Source: Cellulophaga sp. BC115SP
Lineage (GTDB): Bacteria > Bacteroidota > Bacteroidia > Cytophagales > Spirosomataceae
Assembly: GCF_009905545.1 (NCBI RefSeq)
Contig: NZ_JAAALB010000032.1
Coordinates: 1-64,000 of the forward strand
Reading direction: 5' to 3'
Length of the DNA stretch: 64,000 nt
Position 1 is the stretch's first letter; the number at the start of each line of letters is the position of its first letter. Under the pieces are notes generated by a model that searched no databases, was not told where the DNA came from, and was given only the letters and a program-made list of their open reading frames with translations. Below are positions 1-8,572 of the stretch, piece after piece. The translations under genes were made by a program, and so were the position numbers.

Positions 1-37
1 TACTTTTTCCAGTTTTAGATTTTGAAGTTGCCATCAT
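1..37 (-). CDS. Possible N-terminus of a gene running off the left edge
   Basis: Reading the minus strand from 37 or 34 towards base 1 gives an open frame starting M-M-A-T-S-K-S-K-T-G-K-S with no stop before the edge. The lysine/serine-rich start resembles the tail of a small basic protein, but only about 12 codons are visible, so no function can be assigned. It would be divergent from the nucleotidase gene at 169. It could also be a chance open frame. Confidence 0.3.
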   Translation of the reverse strand, partial: MMATSKSKTGKS

Positions 38-80
38 TAGTTGATTTTTGAGGGCAACCTATTTTAGGCAAGGACAAAGG

Positions 81-122
81 ACAACTCATAATTCACAACT
101 CATAATTCAGCACTCAGAATTA
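81..122. repeat. Seven-base-register intergenic repeat (ACTC/ATTC type)
   Basis: Six consecutive 7-base units in one register; the first 14 bases (ACAACTC ATAATTC) are repeated exactly, followed by two degenerate units. The tract lies 47 bases before the start codon of the nucleotidase gene. It belongs to the heptad-repeat group described under findings. Confidence 0.8.
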
Positions 123-168
123 CCAATCCCAATAAATAATAATTGTTTACTTTATCTCCCTTTATTTT

Positions 169-702
169 ATGAAACGTATTGCAATCGACATGGATGATGT
201 TTTGGCTGACACGACATCAGGTATTCTCACCGAAACCAACCTCCGTCTTGGAACAAATTTTACCAGAGAAGACATTAGTAATCCTGAAAAGGCAAAAGAA
301 TTTTATGAGCAATATTTCCCGATTCGTGATTTTTTGCATGAAAAAGGATTTTTCCGTAATCTTCCTGTTTTTGATGATGCGATTGAAACTGTAAAAAAAT
401 TGCAAGACCATTATGAAATATTCATTGTTTCGGCGGCTACGGAATTTCCCAATTCATTGAGCGAAAAACTAGAATGGCTTGAGGAGTTTTTCCCGTACAT
501 TGGTTGGAAACATACGGTTTTTTGTGGACACAAATACATGATTAAAGCTGATTATTTGATAGATGACCATGAAAAAAACTTAGTAAAATTTGAAGGAACA
601 GGCTTATTGTACGATGCACCTCACAATTACCATATCGAAGGTTATCAGCGTGTTTATTCTTGGAAAGAAATTGGCTCTCTCCTACTTCCCACCGAAGTTT
701 AG
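169..702 (+). CDS. 5'(3')-deoxyribonucleotidase (HAD family)
   Basis: A 177-residue HAD-superfamily phosphatase of the cytosolic 5'-nucleotidase type C group, which removes the phosphate from deoxyribonucleoside monophosphates and so helps balance dNTP pools. Residues 7-12 (DMDDVL) are HAD motif I with the nucleophile and acid/base aspartates. The SAA segment near residue 88 fits motif II, and the K-A-D-Y-L-I-D-D-H stretch near 126-134 fits the motif III lysine and motif IV aspartates. Length matches the short bacterial family members. There is no signal peptide, so it is cytoplasmic. The MFS gene follows after 36 bases and the Nudix gene is third, so a nucleotide-related operon is plausible, though the MFS gene has its own -7 element. 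Confidence 0.85.
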   Translation: MKRIAIDMDDVLADTTSGILTETNLRLGTNFTREDISNPEKAKEFYEQYFPIRDFLHEKGFFRNLPVFDDAIETVKKLQDHYEIFIVSAATEFPNSLSEKLEWLEEFFPYIGWKHTVFCGHKYMIKADYLIDDHEKNLVKFEGTGLLYDAPHNYHIEGYQRVYSWKEIGSLLLPTEV

Positions 703-710
703 TAGATTTG
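703..710 (+). promoter_or_regulatory. Bacteroidota -7 promoter element
   Basis: TAGATTTG matches the Bacteroidota consensus TAnnTTTG exactly, begins at the stop codon of the nucleotidase gene and lies 28 bases before the MFS start codon. No clear -33 TTG at ideal spacing was seen, so this is a candidate internal promoter. Confidence 0.35.
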
Positions 711-738
711 TACATTCTTTCCACTCATACTAAAATTT

Positions 739-1887
739 ATGGAACTATCACTAACTTCTAATCATGCTAAAGCCGCTCGTTTGGCAACCAACGCACTATT
801 CTTTATTTCTGGACTCAGTTTTTCAAGTTGGGCTTCACGCATACCAGATGTAAAGGAGAAATTAGGCCTAGGCGACGCCGCATTAGGCACCGTTTTGTTT
901 GCTATGCCCATTGGGAGCTTATCAGCTTTGCCATTGGCTGGTGTGATTATCAACTACATAGGTAGCCGAAAAGTTACGTTGATTGCTGCTATTATTTATT
1001 TGCTATCCATGCCTTTTTTGGGAATCGCTAGCCAAGGTTGGCAACTAGCCATAGCACTTTTCATATTTGGCTTCGGAGGTGACCTTCTCAATATTTCGAT
1101 GAATGTGCAGGCTGTAAATGTTGAAAAAACCATGAGTAAATCCATTATGTCGTCCTTTCATGCCATTTTTAGTATTGGTTTTATGATTGGAGCGGCATTG
1201 GGTGGCATTCTAGCTTCTCAAGGGATTTCTACGGTATGGCACTTGAGTACAGTTGGTATTTTGGATATTATTGTAGCCTTGTTTGTTTATCAGTATTTAA
1301 TAGCACAAGACTTCAAATCTTCAGAAGCACAACCTTTATTTGCATTACCCGACAAATCACTTATGCTATTAGGAGTTATTTGTTTCTGCGGCATGCTTTG
1401 CGAAGGCGCAATGGCCGACTGGAGCGTATTATACTTCAAACAAATATTGGGGAATGCATCCAAATATGCCACTTCAGCTTTCACAGCATTTTCGATTACG
1501 ATGGTAATAGGTAGAATAATAGGTGACAAAACGGTGGCTAAATTAGGACTCAAAAAGACCCTTATTCTCAATTGTTCGCTTGTAACCATTGGGATGATTT
1601 TGGCGCTGGCATTACCTATTTCTTGGACTGTTATTCTTGGTTTTTCAATTACAGGACTTGGGCTATCTACAGTAGTACCTCTTATTTATAGCGAAGCAGG
1701 GCATTCTAAAACTATGTCGGCAGGAGTTGCCTTAGCTGCTATTTCGACTGTGGGTATATCTGGCTTTATGATTGGTCCAGTAATGATTGGCTACATCGCC
1801 GAGTTTACATCTTTGAAAATTGCTTTATTTTCATTAGTTATTTTAGGTGGCTTAGGAACAATCCTAAGTACTCGGATCAAAAATTAG
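739..1887 (+). CDS. MFS transporter, YbjJ-like
   Basis: A 382-residue major facilitator superfamily protein with about 12 hydrophobic segments and no signal peptide. The N-terminus, with the pattern F-x-S-W-A-S-R-I-P-D-V-K-x-x-L-x-L and a following A-L-G-T-V-L-F-A-M-P-I-G segment, is characteristic of the YbjJ/FucP-like branch, whose substrates are sugars or other small metabolites. The loop after TM2 (G-S-R-K-V, about residues 77-81) corresponds to the usual MFS cytoplasmic motif. It sits between a nucleotidase and a Nudix hydrolase and has 18 bases to the latter, so it is probably co-transcribed with it. The substrate cannot be read from the sequence. Confidence 0.8.
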   Translation: MELSLTSNHAKAARLATNALFFISGLSFSSWASRIPDVKEKLGLGDAALGTVLFAMPIGSLSALPLAGVIINYIGSRKVTLIAAIIYLLSMPFLGIASQGWQLAIALFIFGFGGDLLNISMNVQAVNVEKTMSKSIMSSFHAIFSIGFMIGAALGGILASQGISTVWHLSTVGILDIIVALFVYQYLIAQDFKSSEAQPLFALPDKSLMLLGVICFCGMLCEGAMADWSVLYFKQILGNASKYATSAFTAFSITMVIGRIIGDKTVAKLGLKKTLILNCSLVTIGMILALALPISWTVILGFSITGLGLSTVVPLIYSEAGHSKTMSAGVALAAISTVGISGFMIGPVMIGYIAEFTSLKIALFSLVILGGLGTILSTRIKN

Positions 1888-1905
1888 GAGAAAATATTAT
1901 ACAAG

Positions 1906-2382
1906 ATGGAAGGACTAAAAAGAGTAGCGGTGATTTGTATTCTCCGAAATCAGACTAATTTTTTATTATTAAAACGATTCAATGAACCACTTAAAGGGCT
2001 TTATGTACCTGTAGGGGGAAAAGTTGACCCTTACGAAAATCCAAAGGATGCAGCCATAAGAGAGGTAAGCGAAGAGGCTGGTTTATCATTAGAAACTATG
2101 CGTTTTTGTGGTACTCTAGTCGAAACCTCTCCCTCCAAATATAATTGGATGAGCTTTATTTATGAAGCCGAAGTGGACTATTTCGAACCGCCAATCTGTA
2201 ATGAAGGTATTTTAGAGTGGCACGATTTTACAAACATAGATTCGTTTCCAACACCTGAAACAGACTTTTTTATTTATCAATATGTATTAAACAAGAAGCC
2301 TTTTGCTTTTAATGCAGTATATACCGAAAAGGTGGAGTTGCTTTCGATGATAGAGGAAATTGAAAGTGTAAAAGTGGTTTAG
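1906..2382 (+). CDS. Nudix hydrolase (8-oxo-dGTP/NTP pyrophosphatase type)
   Basis: A 158-residue Nudix-family hydrolase. The complete Nudix box lies at residues 38-60: GKVDPYE, a 7-residue spacer, then REVSEEAGL, which supplies the metal-binding glutamates. Family members hydrolyse nucleoside diphosphate-X compounds, and the short single-domain form is often an 8-oxo-dGTP diphosphatase (MutT-like), but the substrate is not fixed by the motif. A weak AGGAG lies 15 bases upstream of the ATG. As third gene after a deoxyribonucleotidase it may share a nucleotide-cleaning role. It ends 46 bases before a strong shared terminator. Confidence 0.88.
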   Translation: MEGLKRVAVICILRNQTNFLLLKRFNEPLKGLYVPVGGKVDPYENPKDAAIREVSEEAGLSLETMRFCGTLVETSPSKYNWMSFIYEAEVDYFEPPICNEGILEWHDFTNIDSFPTPETDFFIYQYVLNKKPFAFNAVYTEKVELLSMIEEIESVKVV

Positions 2383-2427
2383 GTTGTAGAATTAGCCAAT
2401 GCTTTATGAAATAGCTAACCAACCCAA

Positions 2428-2475
2428 CAAAAAAGCCGATAGTAGGAGAATATCCCTGCTATCGGCTTTTTTTAA
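2428..2475. terminator. Bidirectional intrinsic terminator
   Basis: A-run, stem AGCCGATAGTAGG paired with CCCTGCTATCGGCT, then a T-run. It is placed between the convergent Nudix and carbonic anhydrase genes and has A/T runs on both sides, so it can stop transcription from both strands. Confidence 0.9.
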
Positions 2476-2488
2476 TACTCAGCTAAAA

Positions 2489-3118
2489 TTAAAGATTATA
2501 ACGGAAGATTGGATCTATCTGCTCAGGAGAATCAATATTTAATACTTCTTTGATTAATCCTGTATGCAAATCAAATACCCATCCGTGCAAGTGAGGATAC
2601 TCACCATTTTGCCAAGCATGTTGAATAATTGTTGTTTTAGCTAAGTTCTTAACTTGCTCGTGTACATTGAGTTCTACCAAACGATTAAATTTCTGTTTTT
2701 CATCTTCGATACCTCCCAATTCTACCTCGTGCTTAGAATATACTTCTTTGATATTGCGCAACCACTTGTTAATCAAACCAAAATCATCATTACCCATTGC
2801 TGCTTTTACGCCCCCACAATTATAGTGACCACAGACAATAATATGTTTTACTTTCAAAACCTCAACACCATACTGAAGTACAGACAAGAGGTTCATATCT
2901 GTATGTACGACCATGTTTGCTACATTTCTATGAACAAACACATCGCCTGGCTGGGTATTAGTGATTTCTTCCGCAGGTACACGGCTATCGGCACAACCAA
3001 TCCAAAGAAACTCTGGCTTTTGGTCTTTTGCCAATCTTTCAAAGTAGGTCTCGTCCATCGACAAGCGGTCAGCTGCCCAAGCTTTATTGTTGAGCAATAG
3101 TTTTTTGTAATCTTTCAT
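2489..3118 (-). CDS. can: Beta-class carbonic anhydrase
   Basis: A 209-residue cytoplasmic zinc enzyme that interconverts CO2 and bicarbonate. The zinc ligands and catalytic dyad are visible: C42 in the motif CADSR (with D44 and R46), then H98 and C101 in CGHYNCGG. Length and architecture match the bacterial Can/CynT group. The gene is transcribed in the same direction as, and downstream of, a SulP-family anion transporter with 180 bases between. That pairing is known in other bacteria and suggests bicarbonate supply or pH control. A candidate -7 element (3159-3166) and a separating gap suggest it can be transcribed alone. Confidence 0.95.
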   Translation of the reverse strand: MKDYKKLLLNNKAWAADRLSMDETYFERLAKDQKPEFLWIGCADSRVPAEEITNTQPGDVFVHRNVANMVVHTDMNLLSVLQYGVEVLKVKHIIVCGHYNCGGVKAAMGNDDFGLINKWLRNIKEVYSKHEVELGGIEDEKQKFNRLVELNVHEQVKNLAKTTIIQHAWQNGEYPHLHGWVFDLHTGLIKEVLNIDSPEQIDPIFRYNL

Positions 3119-3158
3119 CGAAACTTGTTTGTAACTTGTAAATACTCCGATACTTTGT

Positions 3159-3166
3159 CAAAGCTA
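3159..3166 (-). promoter_or_regulatory. Bacteroidota -7 element upstream of carbonic anhydrase
   Basis: On the minus strand the bases read TAGCTTTG, an exact TAnnTTTG match, 41 bases before the carbonic anhydrase start. It overlaps a small palindrome, CTTTGTCAAAG on the plus strand (3154-3164), which could bind a regulator. No clear -33 TTG. Confidence 0.4.
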
Positions 3167-3298
3167 TAGGTTTACTGTCAGAGTATATTCGAACATTGAT
3201 TATAACTTGAGAAATGAAACGGTAGAAATCAATCGTAAAATTTCATTTCTTTATTGCTGATGAACTTTGAGTTTTTATTGAATGCTCAAAGTTACGAA

Positions 3299-4894
3299 TT
3301 AATGCGCGGAAATCGACTCAGGTAAGTATTGATTTATGTCTCCTTGTATTTTTCTTGACACTTTTTTGAAATCTACCTCTATATTTCTACGATATGCAGA
3401 TGCTTTGAATTCATATAATAGATTATAAATGTCATGATCTATAAACTGAGCTTTAGTGGCATCAATATAAACCACATCTCCATCTTCAAGACTAAGTAAT
3501 ATCTGTTTGATTTTAGGCTTATTCAAAAACGATACATCTTTATTAAATTGAATCAGCACATTCTTTCCTTCTCTCACAAACGAAACCGCAGAATGAAAGT
3601 TAGTTGATAAGACAAAAATTAACCCCACTCCTGTTCCTATAAAAATACCAAATAACAAATCTTTGAACACAATCACCAAGATAGTTACCAAAAACGGAAT
3701 CCATTGGTCATACCCTTCTTTGAATACTTTGACAAATACTTTGGGGTGCGCCAGTTTGTATCCAACTGTCAAGAGTACAGCAGCGAGCGACGATAAAGGA
3801 ATTTTGTTTAATAAATTAGGAATTAAAAGCACAGAGCCCAACAACAACATTCCATGTACTACAGAGGACATACGTGTACGTCCACCCGAATATACGTTAG
3901 CAGAAGTTCTTACAACAACGGACGTAATTGGTAATCCACCAATCAAACCTGAAATTACGTTACCAATTCCTTGGGCAACTAATTCTTTGTCAGGAGATGA
4001 TTGTCTTTTTAGAGGGTCGATGGCATCGGATGCTTCCAAATTCAGTAATGTTTCAAGACTGGCAACAATTGCTAAAGTAAAGGCAACGATATAAACCTTG
4101 GTGGTCATCAGCGCTGAGAAATCAGGAAAAGAAAATGCAGACACAAAATCACTCACTCCACTCATTTTGGGGATATTTACCATGTGAATCGGAGAATTTC
4201 CTAAGTAATAAAACGGCTGATATATACGATATGCTTCATTCATAAGTGTACCTACCAATACAGTCACCAAAGCAGCAGGAATCATGGCAAAAATACCTTT
4301 GTACTTCTTGGCAGCTCGTTCCCAAAGCAATATCACTGCCAAACAAACGATAGCAATCGTGACAGCACCATAGTTAAAATCCACTACCGAACGAATCAAT
4401 TCTGTGATAGTATTCTGATGGTCAGCTACTTGCTCAAATTCAAATTCACCTTCATAATCTTGGTCATCGCCAAGCGCATGAGGGATTTGCTTTAAAATAA
4501 TAACAATACCAATAGCGACTAACATACCACGAATCACACTTTCGGGAAAATAAGCACTAAACTTCCCCGCTTTGATAAGTCCAAGTGCCAATTGAATGAC
4601 ACCTGCTAGCACAACTGCCACTAAGAATCCTTGAAATGAACCTAAATCATGAATTGCCGTTGCTACAATTACGGTAAGACCAGCCGCTGGTCCACTGACT
4701 GAAATTTCGGAGCCTGAGAGTAAAGCGACAAAAGTACCTGCTACAATACCTGCCAAAATACCCGAAAAGAGAGGAGCGCCAGAGGCGAGAGCAATGCCTA
4801 AACATAAAGGCAATGCTACCAGAAATACTGACAAACCAGATTTCCAGTCGCTTTTAAATAAAGCGTCTTTGTAATGTTGAACTGAGTTATACAT
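3299..4894 (-). CDS. SulP-family anion transporter with STAS domain
   Basis: A 531-residue inner-membrane transporter of the SulP/SLC26 family. Many hydrophobic segments fill residues 20-420, beginning with the family hallmark L-x-V-F-L-V-A-L-P-L-C-L-G-I-A-L-A-S-G. A C-terminal cytoplasmic STAS domain covers about 435-525 with the conserved D-V-V-Y-I-D-A-T region. SulP proteins move sulfate, bicarbonate, chloride or dicarboxylates by proton or sodium symport or exchange. Being next to carbonic anhydrase favours bicarbonate (BicA-like), but the sequence alone does not exclude sulfate. An upstream -7 element and a leader hairpin suggest its own promoter. Confidence 0.9.
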   Translation of the reverse strand: MYNSVQHYKDALFKSDWKSGLSVFLVALPLCLGIALASGAPLFSGILAGIVAGTFVALLSGSEISVSGPAAGLTVIVATAIHDLGSFQGFLVAVVLAGVIQLALGLIKAGKFSAYFPESVIRGMLVAIGIVIILKQIPHALGDDQDYEGEFEFEQVADHQNTITELIRSVVDFNYGAVTIAIVCLAVILLWERAAKKYKGIFAMIPAALVTVLVGTLMNEAYRIYQPFYYLGNSPIHMVNIPKMSGVSDFVSAFSFPDFSALMTTKVYIVAFTLAIVASLETLLNLEASDAIDPLKRQSSPDKELVAQGIGNVISGLIGGLPITSVVVRTSANVYSGGRTRMSSVVHGMLLLGSVLLIPNLLNKIPLSSLAAVLLTVGYKLAHPKVFVKVFKEGYDQWIPFLVTILVIVFKDLLFGIFIGTGVGLIFVLSTNFHSAVSFVREGKNVLIQFNKDVSFLNKPKIKQILLSLEDGDVVYIDATKAQFIDHDIYNLLYEFKASAYRRNIEVDFKKVSRKIQGDINQYLPESISAH

Positions 4895-4923
4895 ATTGTT
4901 TGATGTTGGTTTATTATAGAATC

Positions 4924-4940
4924 CGAGCAGAAAATGCTCG
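4924..4940 (-). promoter_or_regulatory. Hairpin in the SulP leader
   Basis: CGAGCA, five-base loop, TGCTCG, in the predicted 5' untranslated region between the -7 element and the ATG. It may affect mRNA stability or translation; no T-run, so not an ordinary terminator. Confidence 0.35.
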
Positions 4941-4954
4941 TTATAATTCTACAC

Positions 4955-4962
4955 CAAACTTA
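4955..4962 (-). promoter_or_regulatory. Bacteroidota -7 element upstream of SulP gene
   Basis: The minus strand reads TAAGTTTG, an exact TAnnTTTG match, 61 bases before the start codon. The -33 region is not clear. Confidence 0.4.
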
Positions 4963-5102
4963 TAGATTTTTTAACTCAGATTAGAATACGATTAGAGTTT
5001 TTTTGCTAAACGAAAATAGCTTTCCATAACTATTTTTATAAAAAATAAAAATAATCCATGAAAAATAACCTTTTTTAGTAATAATTAAAGAAATTCTAAT
5101 CT

Positions 5103-5426
5103 CTATCTAATGTCAGATTGGCTAAGAATAACGTTTCCGTTTTGTGGAGGAACAACTCTGCGAGATGATTTGGAATGGCGTATCAACTTTTTCTTTAGTC
5201 TTTCTATTTCTTTGTCGGACTCTAATTTGCTGGCTAAAGTGGAGTCTTGTCGAATGAGTGCTTCTCTCAGATTTTCAATCACGACAATACGTTCTCTCCA
5301 CTGATACCAATTTGCTGCTATTGACCCCAAACAACAGATAGTCACAAGACCTATTACCCAATAGAGTTTGGATAAAGTCTCATTTTTTGTGGTCACATTC
5401 GTATTTTTTTGGTTGATTACAATCAT
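5103..5426 (-). CDS. Small single-pass membrane protein with coiled-coil tail, unknown function
   Basis: A 107-residue protein not recognised as a known family. Residues 1-20 are polar, residues 21-43 form one membrane segment (LYWVIGLVTICCLGSIAANW), and residues 44-80 are charged with heptad-like leucine/isoleucine spacing ending in a lysine-rich helix (E-R-L-K-K-K-L-I-R), which suggests a short coiled coil. The tail is basic and proline-containing. The layout (short N-terminus, one membrane pass, coiled coil) resembles small divisome or scaffold proteins such as FtsB/FtsL in shape only. It is separated from the histidine kinase upstream by a terminator, so it is probably its own unit. Confidence 0.55.
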   Translation of the reverse strand: MIVINQKNTNVTTKNETLSKLYWVIGLVTICCLGSIAANWYQWRERIVVIENLREALIRQDSTLASKLESDKEIERLKKKLIRHSKSSRRVVPPQNGNVILSQSDIR

Positions 5427-5817
5427 AATTTCTTTGACTAAAACGATTTCACCTACTCCTACTATCCAACTTCACTGTGAGATTTACAAAATAATTTCCA
5501 TTTTGCAGGTCGCTTGCCATCACTTACATGTACTTGCTTGATTTTCATTCGCATACACATACCATTAAGTTAAAAAATTAATTCATAACAAGCAAATGAT
5601 GTATCGAAGGATGGAGGAATTAAAGTAGCAAAAAAAAGTTTCTGCAGCTCCATACAACTGCAGAAACTAAGCACCTTAAACACCTATATTATAGTACTAA
5701 AATCTTCTTTTCATGAAAAGGCCTCTATCAAACTTCTATCTCTAATTCTGCTTTAGCCTTTTCTTGATTTAAAATAAGTAACAAATCTTTAAGAAGGAAT
5801 GAAGATAAAATTAAAAT
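5427..5817. other. Non-coding gap with one terminator
   Basis: About 390 bases between the small membrane protein and the histidine kinase. Apart from the minus-strand terminator at 5629-5668, no gene or clear promoter was seen. Confidence 0.6.
5629..5668 (-). terminator. Intrinsic terminator of the response regulator/kinase operon
   Basis: Perfect 11-base stem AGTTTCTGCAG / CTGCAGAAACT with a 10-base loop; on the minus strand it is followed by a run of eight T. It lies 150 bases after the kinase stop codon. Confidence 0.88.
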
Positions 5818-7200
5818 CTAGTTAACAACTATAACTTTTTCTTCAAAGAATTGTACTTTAAAGACCGTTTTATCAAGTGTTGATTCCTTAATAAATAAAT
5901 TTCCTTTATGAAGTTTGATGATTCGTTCGGCCAATGGTAAGCCTATGCCATAACCACGGGTATCCGCAGTTTTTTTAGAACGAAAAAATGGCAAGAAAAT
6001 CAACTTTTGGTCTTTGGTATCTATCACAGCGCCTTTGTTGATAAACTCTAAAAATAATCCTTTATCAAAACCTATATTAACATTTATTGTCTGGTTAGTA
6101 GAAAACTTACAGCCATTTTCAATAAGATTCATAAAAGCTACTTTCAAAAGCTGACCATTGCCCAAAATACTCAATTGCTCATCAGAGTCGATATTATCAG
6201 AAAACTCAATAGAAATACCATAATTTTTGTGCACTTTCAACAATGAACTCCTTGCTTCCCAAATAATATCGTCAATTCTGATGCTCGTAAATCTGTTAGG
6301 TAGACTATCGTCACTTAGTTTAGTAAGTTCGAGTAGGGTATTTGTTAAAAGGTTTAAGTCCTTCACATCCTGCAAAACCGATTCCATCGTTTCTTGGTAT
6401 TCTTCCTCAGTCCGTCGGTTGAGCAATGATACTGTTAGCTGTGAAATAATTTTGGTTAAGGGATTTTTAAGCTCATGGCTCACATTCGAAATAAATACCT
6501 GCTGATGCTGAAAAGCCTCCTCTACCCTAGTCAAAAGGTTATTAAATGTGAAAGTTAACTGTCCTATTTCATCTTTCACATTTCGGACTTTCAAGCGCTT
6601 TTTGAGGTTGTTAGGATAGATATCATTCATCTCATTTATTACCTCGGCAATTGGCAATAACGCCCTCCCCGCGAAAATCCACCCAAATATCGCAGAGGTA
6701 AAAACGATAATGATATATAAAGAAATAAGGATACGTTGCAAATCTCGGAGGGTTTCAAGCCCCTGCTGATCGACCCCACCCGCTAGTACCAACAAACGGT
6801 TGTATTTATCGTAATAAGGAATCCCCAGAATCTGAATATCCTGATAGGTTGTTGTTGCTGTACCTTCCAGACGAACATCGTTGAGAAACTTACGTGTTAC
6901 CACAACTTTTACAGTATCATTGTTTGTATAAATTTCCTCGTTTTTGTAATTATAAATCGATACTTTCTCTTTATACAAAACATCCTTATTCGTTTTTTCT
7001 ATGACCTTCAACAATTTTGAGTCAATTTGGTCGACTTTTACAAGGAGTTCCGCGGTGGTAATAGCCTTTGACTGCAATCGTGAATAAAATCGATTCTCGA
7101 TATAAGTATGGGTAAAATAATAAATCCCTAAAAATGACAAGAGCACGATTAGGGATACCAAAAGAGTAAATTGTAAAGTAAGTTTAAAGCGAATACGCAT
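5818..7200 (-). CDS. Two-component sensor histidine kinase (HAMP type)
   Basis: A 460-residue inner-membrane kinase: TM1 at about residues 10-30, an extracytoplasmic sensor region to about 155, TM2 at 158-178, HAMP linker at 178-231, a HisKA dimerisation helix with phospho-acceptor H242 in SHELKNPL, and a HATPase domain to the end with the N-box N-L-I-E-N-G-C-K-F-S and the G2 segment G-Y-G-I-G-L. The usual D-x-G-x-G (G1) motif is replaced by N-K-G-A-V-I, a variation to note though the other ATP-binding boxes are intact. It lies 13 bases after the OmpR-type regulator gene, so the two form one operon. The layout is that of CusS/BaeS-like kinases; the stimulus is unknown. Confidence 0.92.
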   Translation of the reverse strand: MRIRFKLTLQFTLLVSLIVLLSFLGIYYFTHTYIENRFYSRLQSKAITTAELLVKVDQIDSKLLKVIEKTNKDVLYKEKVSIYNYKNEEIYTNNDTVKVVVTRKFLNDVRLEGTATTTYQDIQILGIPYYDKYNRLLVLAGGVDQQGLETLRDLQRILISLYIIIVFTSAIFGWIFAGRALLPIAEVINEMNDIYPNNLKKRLKVRNVKDEIGQLTFTFNNLLTRVEEAFQHQQVFISNVSHELKNPLTKIISQLTVSLLNRRTEEEYQETMESVLQDVKDLNLLTNTLLELTKLSDDSLPNRFTSIRIDDIIWEARSSLLKVHKNYGISIEFSDNIDSDEQLSILGNGQLLKVAFMNLIENGCKFSTNQTINVNIGFDKGLFLEFINKGAVIDTKDQKLIFLPFFRSKKTADTRGYGIGLPLAERIIKLHKGNLFIKESTLDKTVFKVQFFEEKVIVVN

Positions 7201-7213
7201 AGCGTTTGAGCAT

Positions 7214-7891
7214 TTATTCTGATTTCAAAACATAACCCATTCCATAGACATTATGGATAAGTTTTTGAGGAAAATCTTTATCTACCTTTTTTCTTAACAA
7301 ATTGATATACACCTCAATAACGTTGGTACCGGTATCAAAACTCACATCCCAAACTTTTTCGGCAATTTCTACTTTTGAGAGTACTTTTCCTTGGTTACGG
7401 AGTAGCATTTCTAGTAGTTCAAATTCTTTGGCAGTCAAAGGAATTTTTACGCCCGAACGTAATACAACTTTTGAATCTAGGTTCATTTCCAAATCCATAA
7501 ACGTCAAGGTGTTTTTGTGCATACTCACGCCTGTGCTTCGACGCGACAACGCTCTGATTCTAGCTAAAAGCTCTACAAATTCAAATGGTTTTACCAAATA
7601 ATCATCAGCTCCAGCATCAAATCCCACCACTTTATCTTGAAGATCGCCTAAGGCTGTCAGCATCAAAATAGGCGTAGTCAAGCCTTCTTTCCTCAATTCT
7701 TTACATAGTTCGATACCATTGAGTCCTGGCATGATAATGTCAGTTACAATAACATCGTAGGTATTTTTTTTAGCTAGGTGTTTGCCTATCAAACCATCAT
7801 AACAATAATCAACCTCAAAACCCGACTCCTTCAATCCTTTGCTAAGTGACTGAACGGTTTTTGCTTCATCTTCTATCAATAATAACTTCAT
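7214..7891 (-). CDS. OmpR/PhoB-family response regulator
   Basis: A 225-residue regulator with an N-terminal receiver domain (acidic pocket E7/D8, phosphorylation site D51 in TDIIMPG, T79, K101) and a C-terminal winged-helix DNA-binding domain (about 128-222) with the typical L-T-A-K-E-F-E-L-L-E and V-I-E-V-Y-I-N-L-L-R-K-K-V stretches. It is the first gene of the operon with the kinase at 5818-7200 and is presumably its phospho-target. A long palindrome at 8037-8065 lies about 150 bases upstream and could be a regulatory site, though autoregulation is not shown. Confidence 0.95.
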   Translation of the reverse strand: MKLLLIEDEAKTVQSLSKGLKESGFEVDYCYDGLIGKHLAKKNTYDVIVTDIIMPGLNGIELCKELRKEGLTTPILMLTALGDLQDKVVGFDAGADDYLVKPFEFVELLARIRALSRRSTGVSMHKNTLTFMDLEMNLDSKVVLRSGVKIPLTAKEFELLEMLLRNQGKVLSKVEIAEKVWDVSFDTGTNVIEVYINLLRKKVDKDFPQKLIHNVYGMGYVLKSE

Positions 7892-8572
7892 AAGGTTACT
7901 GTTTTAACTCTGTATGCGCCAACCCGACTATTATTCAAAATCAGGGTTAATAATAATTACCCAAAACTACAGAAAAAACATAGACTTTCTATCATTTAGT
8001 TCGTGGCTGATTCGAATGAAATGGTCTAAAAACAACATTGGGTTGACGAATATCGTCAACCCAATAGATATAATAAACCACATACAAACTAAATTATTGC
8101 TATAATCAGTTTTCTAAATCCAGGCACTTTCAATGAAAGTGTTCGACCCTTTCGAGTCCAAAAATGAATATGGGACAACGCTTCTATCTCTTTCTACACG
8201 CCAAAATTCATTTTGTTTACCTTAACAGGTATATTTTTTTACTACTCCCTTTCCCAAACCGTTGCCTCTCACGAGTAGTTTCCTTAAATTTCTTCATCAC
8301 AAACTTCAATACCAAACTATTGGTTACAAGCGTATGATTTACTTACAAGGGTAAGTACAAGTTATGAATTAAAATTAAATAATTATTGGCTATATCAACT
8401 TTACTAAAGTATAGATTGCGGTAGGCGAAACAAAATACTTGGTAAGATTTATGACAAATCTCTGCAAAACCTTTCTTTGTAAAAATGTGTCAATCTACAG
8501 GGCATCAATATTGATATATCCCTAATAGCTTTTGACATCTCTTTATCAAGAAATGTTGCAAATCATTTAATC
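7892..8572. other. Non-coding region upstream of the response regulator
   Basis: About 680 bases with two palindromes: 8037-8065 (listed separately) and CACTTTCA-A-TGAAAGTG near 8127-8143. An open frame of 63 codons at 7914-8105 has no coding character and was not accepted. No RNA gene was recognised. Confidence 0.5.
8037..8065. promoter_or_regulatory. Perfect 13-base inverted repeat
   Basis: ATTGGGTTGACGA, three-base loop, then its exact complement. The minus strand continues with GTTGTTTTT, so it may be a terminator for an unseen minus-strand transcript; it could also be an operator for the response regulator gene. Confidence 0.5.

Noticed and set aside
81-122. Possible CRISPR array or insertion-sequence end
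   Set aside because: The units are 7 bases long without spacers, and no cas or transposase gene is present anywhere in the window.
7914-8105. Open frame of 63 codons upstream of the response regulator
   Set aside because: No signal peptide, domain or composition typical of a gene, and it runs into the palindromic 8037-8065 region; treated as chance.
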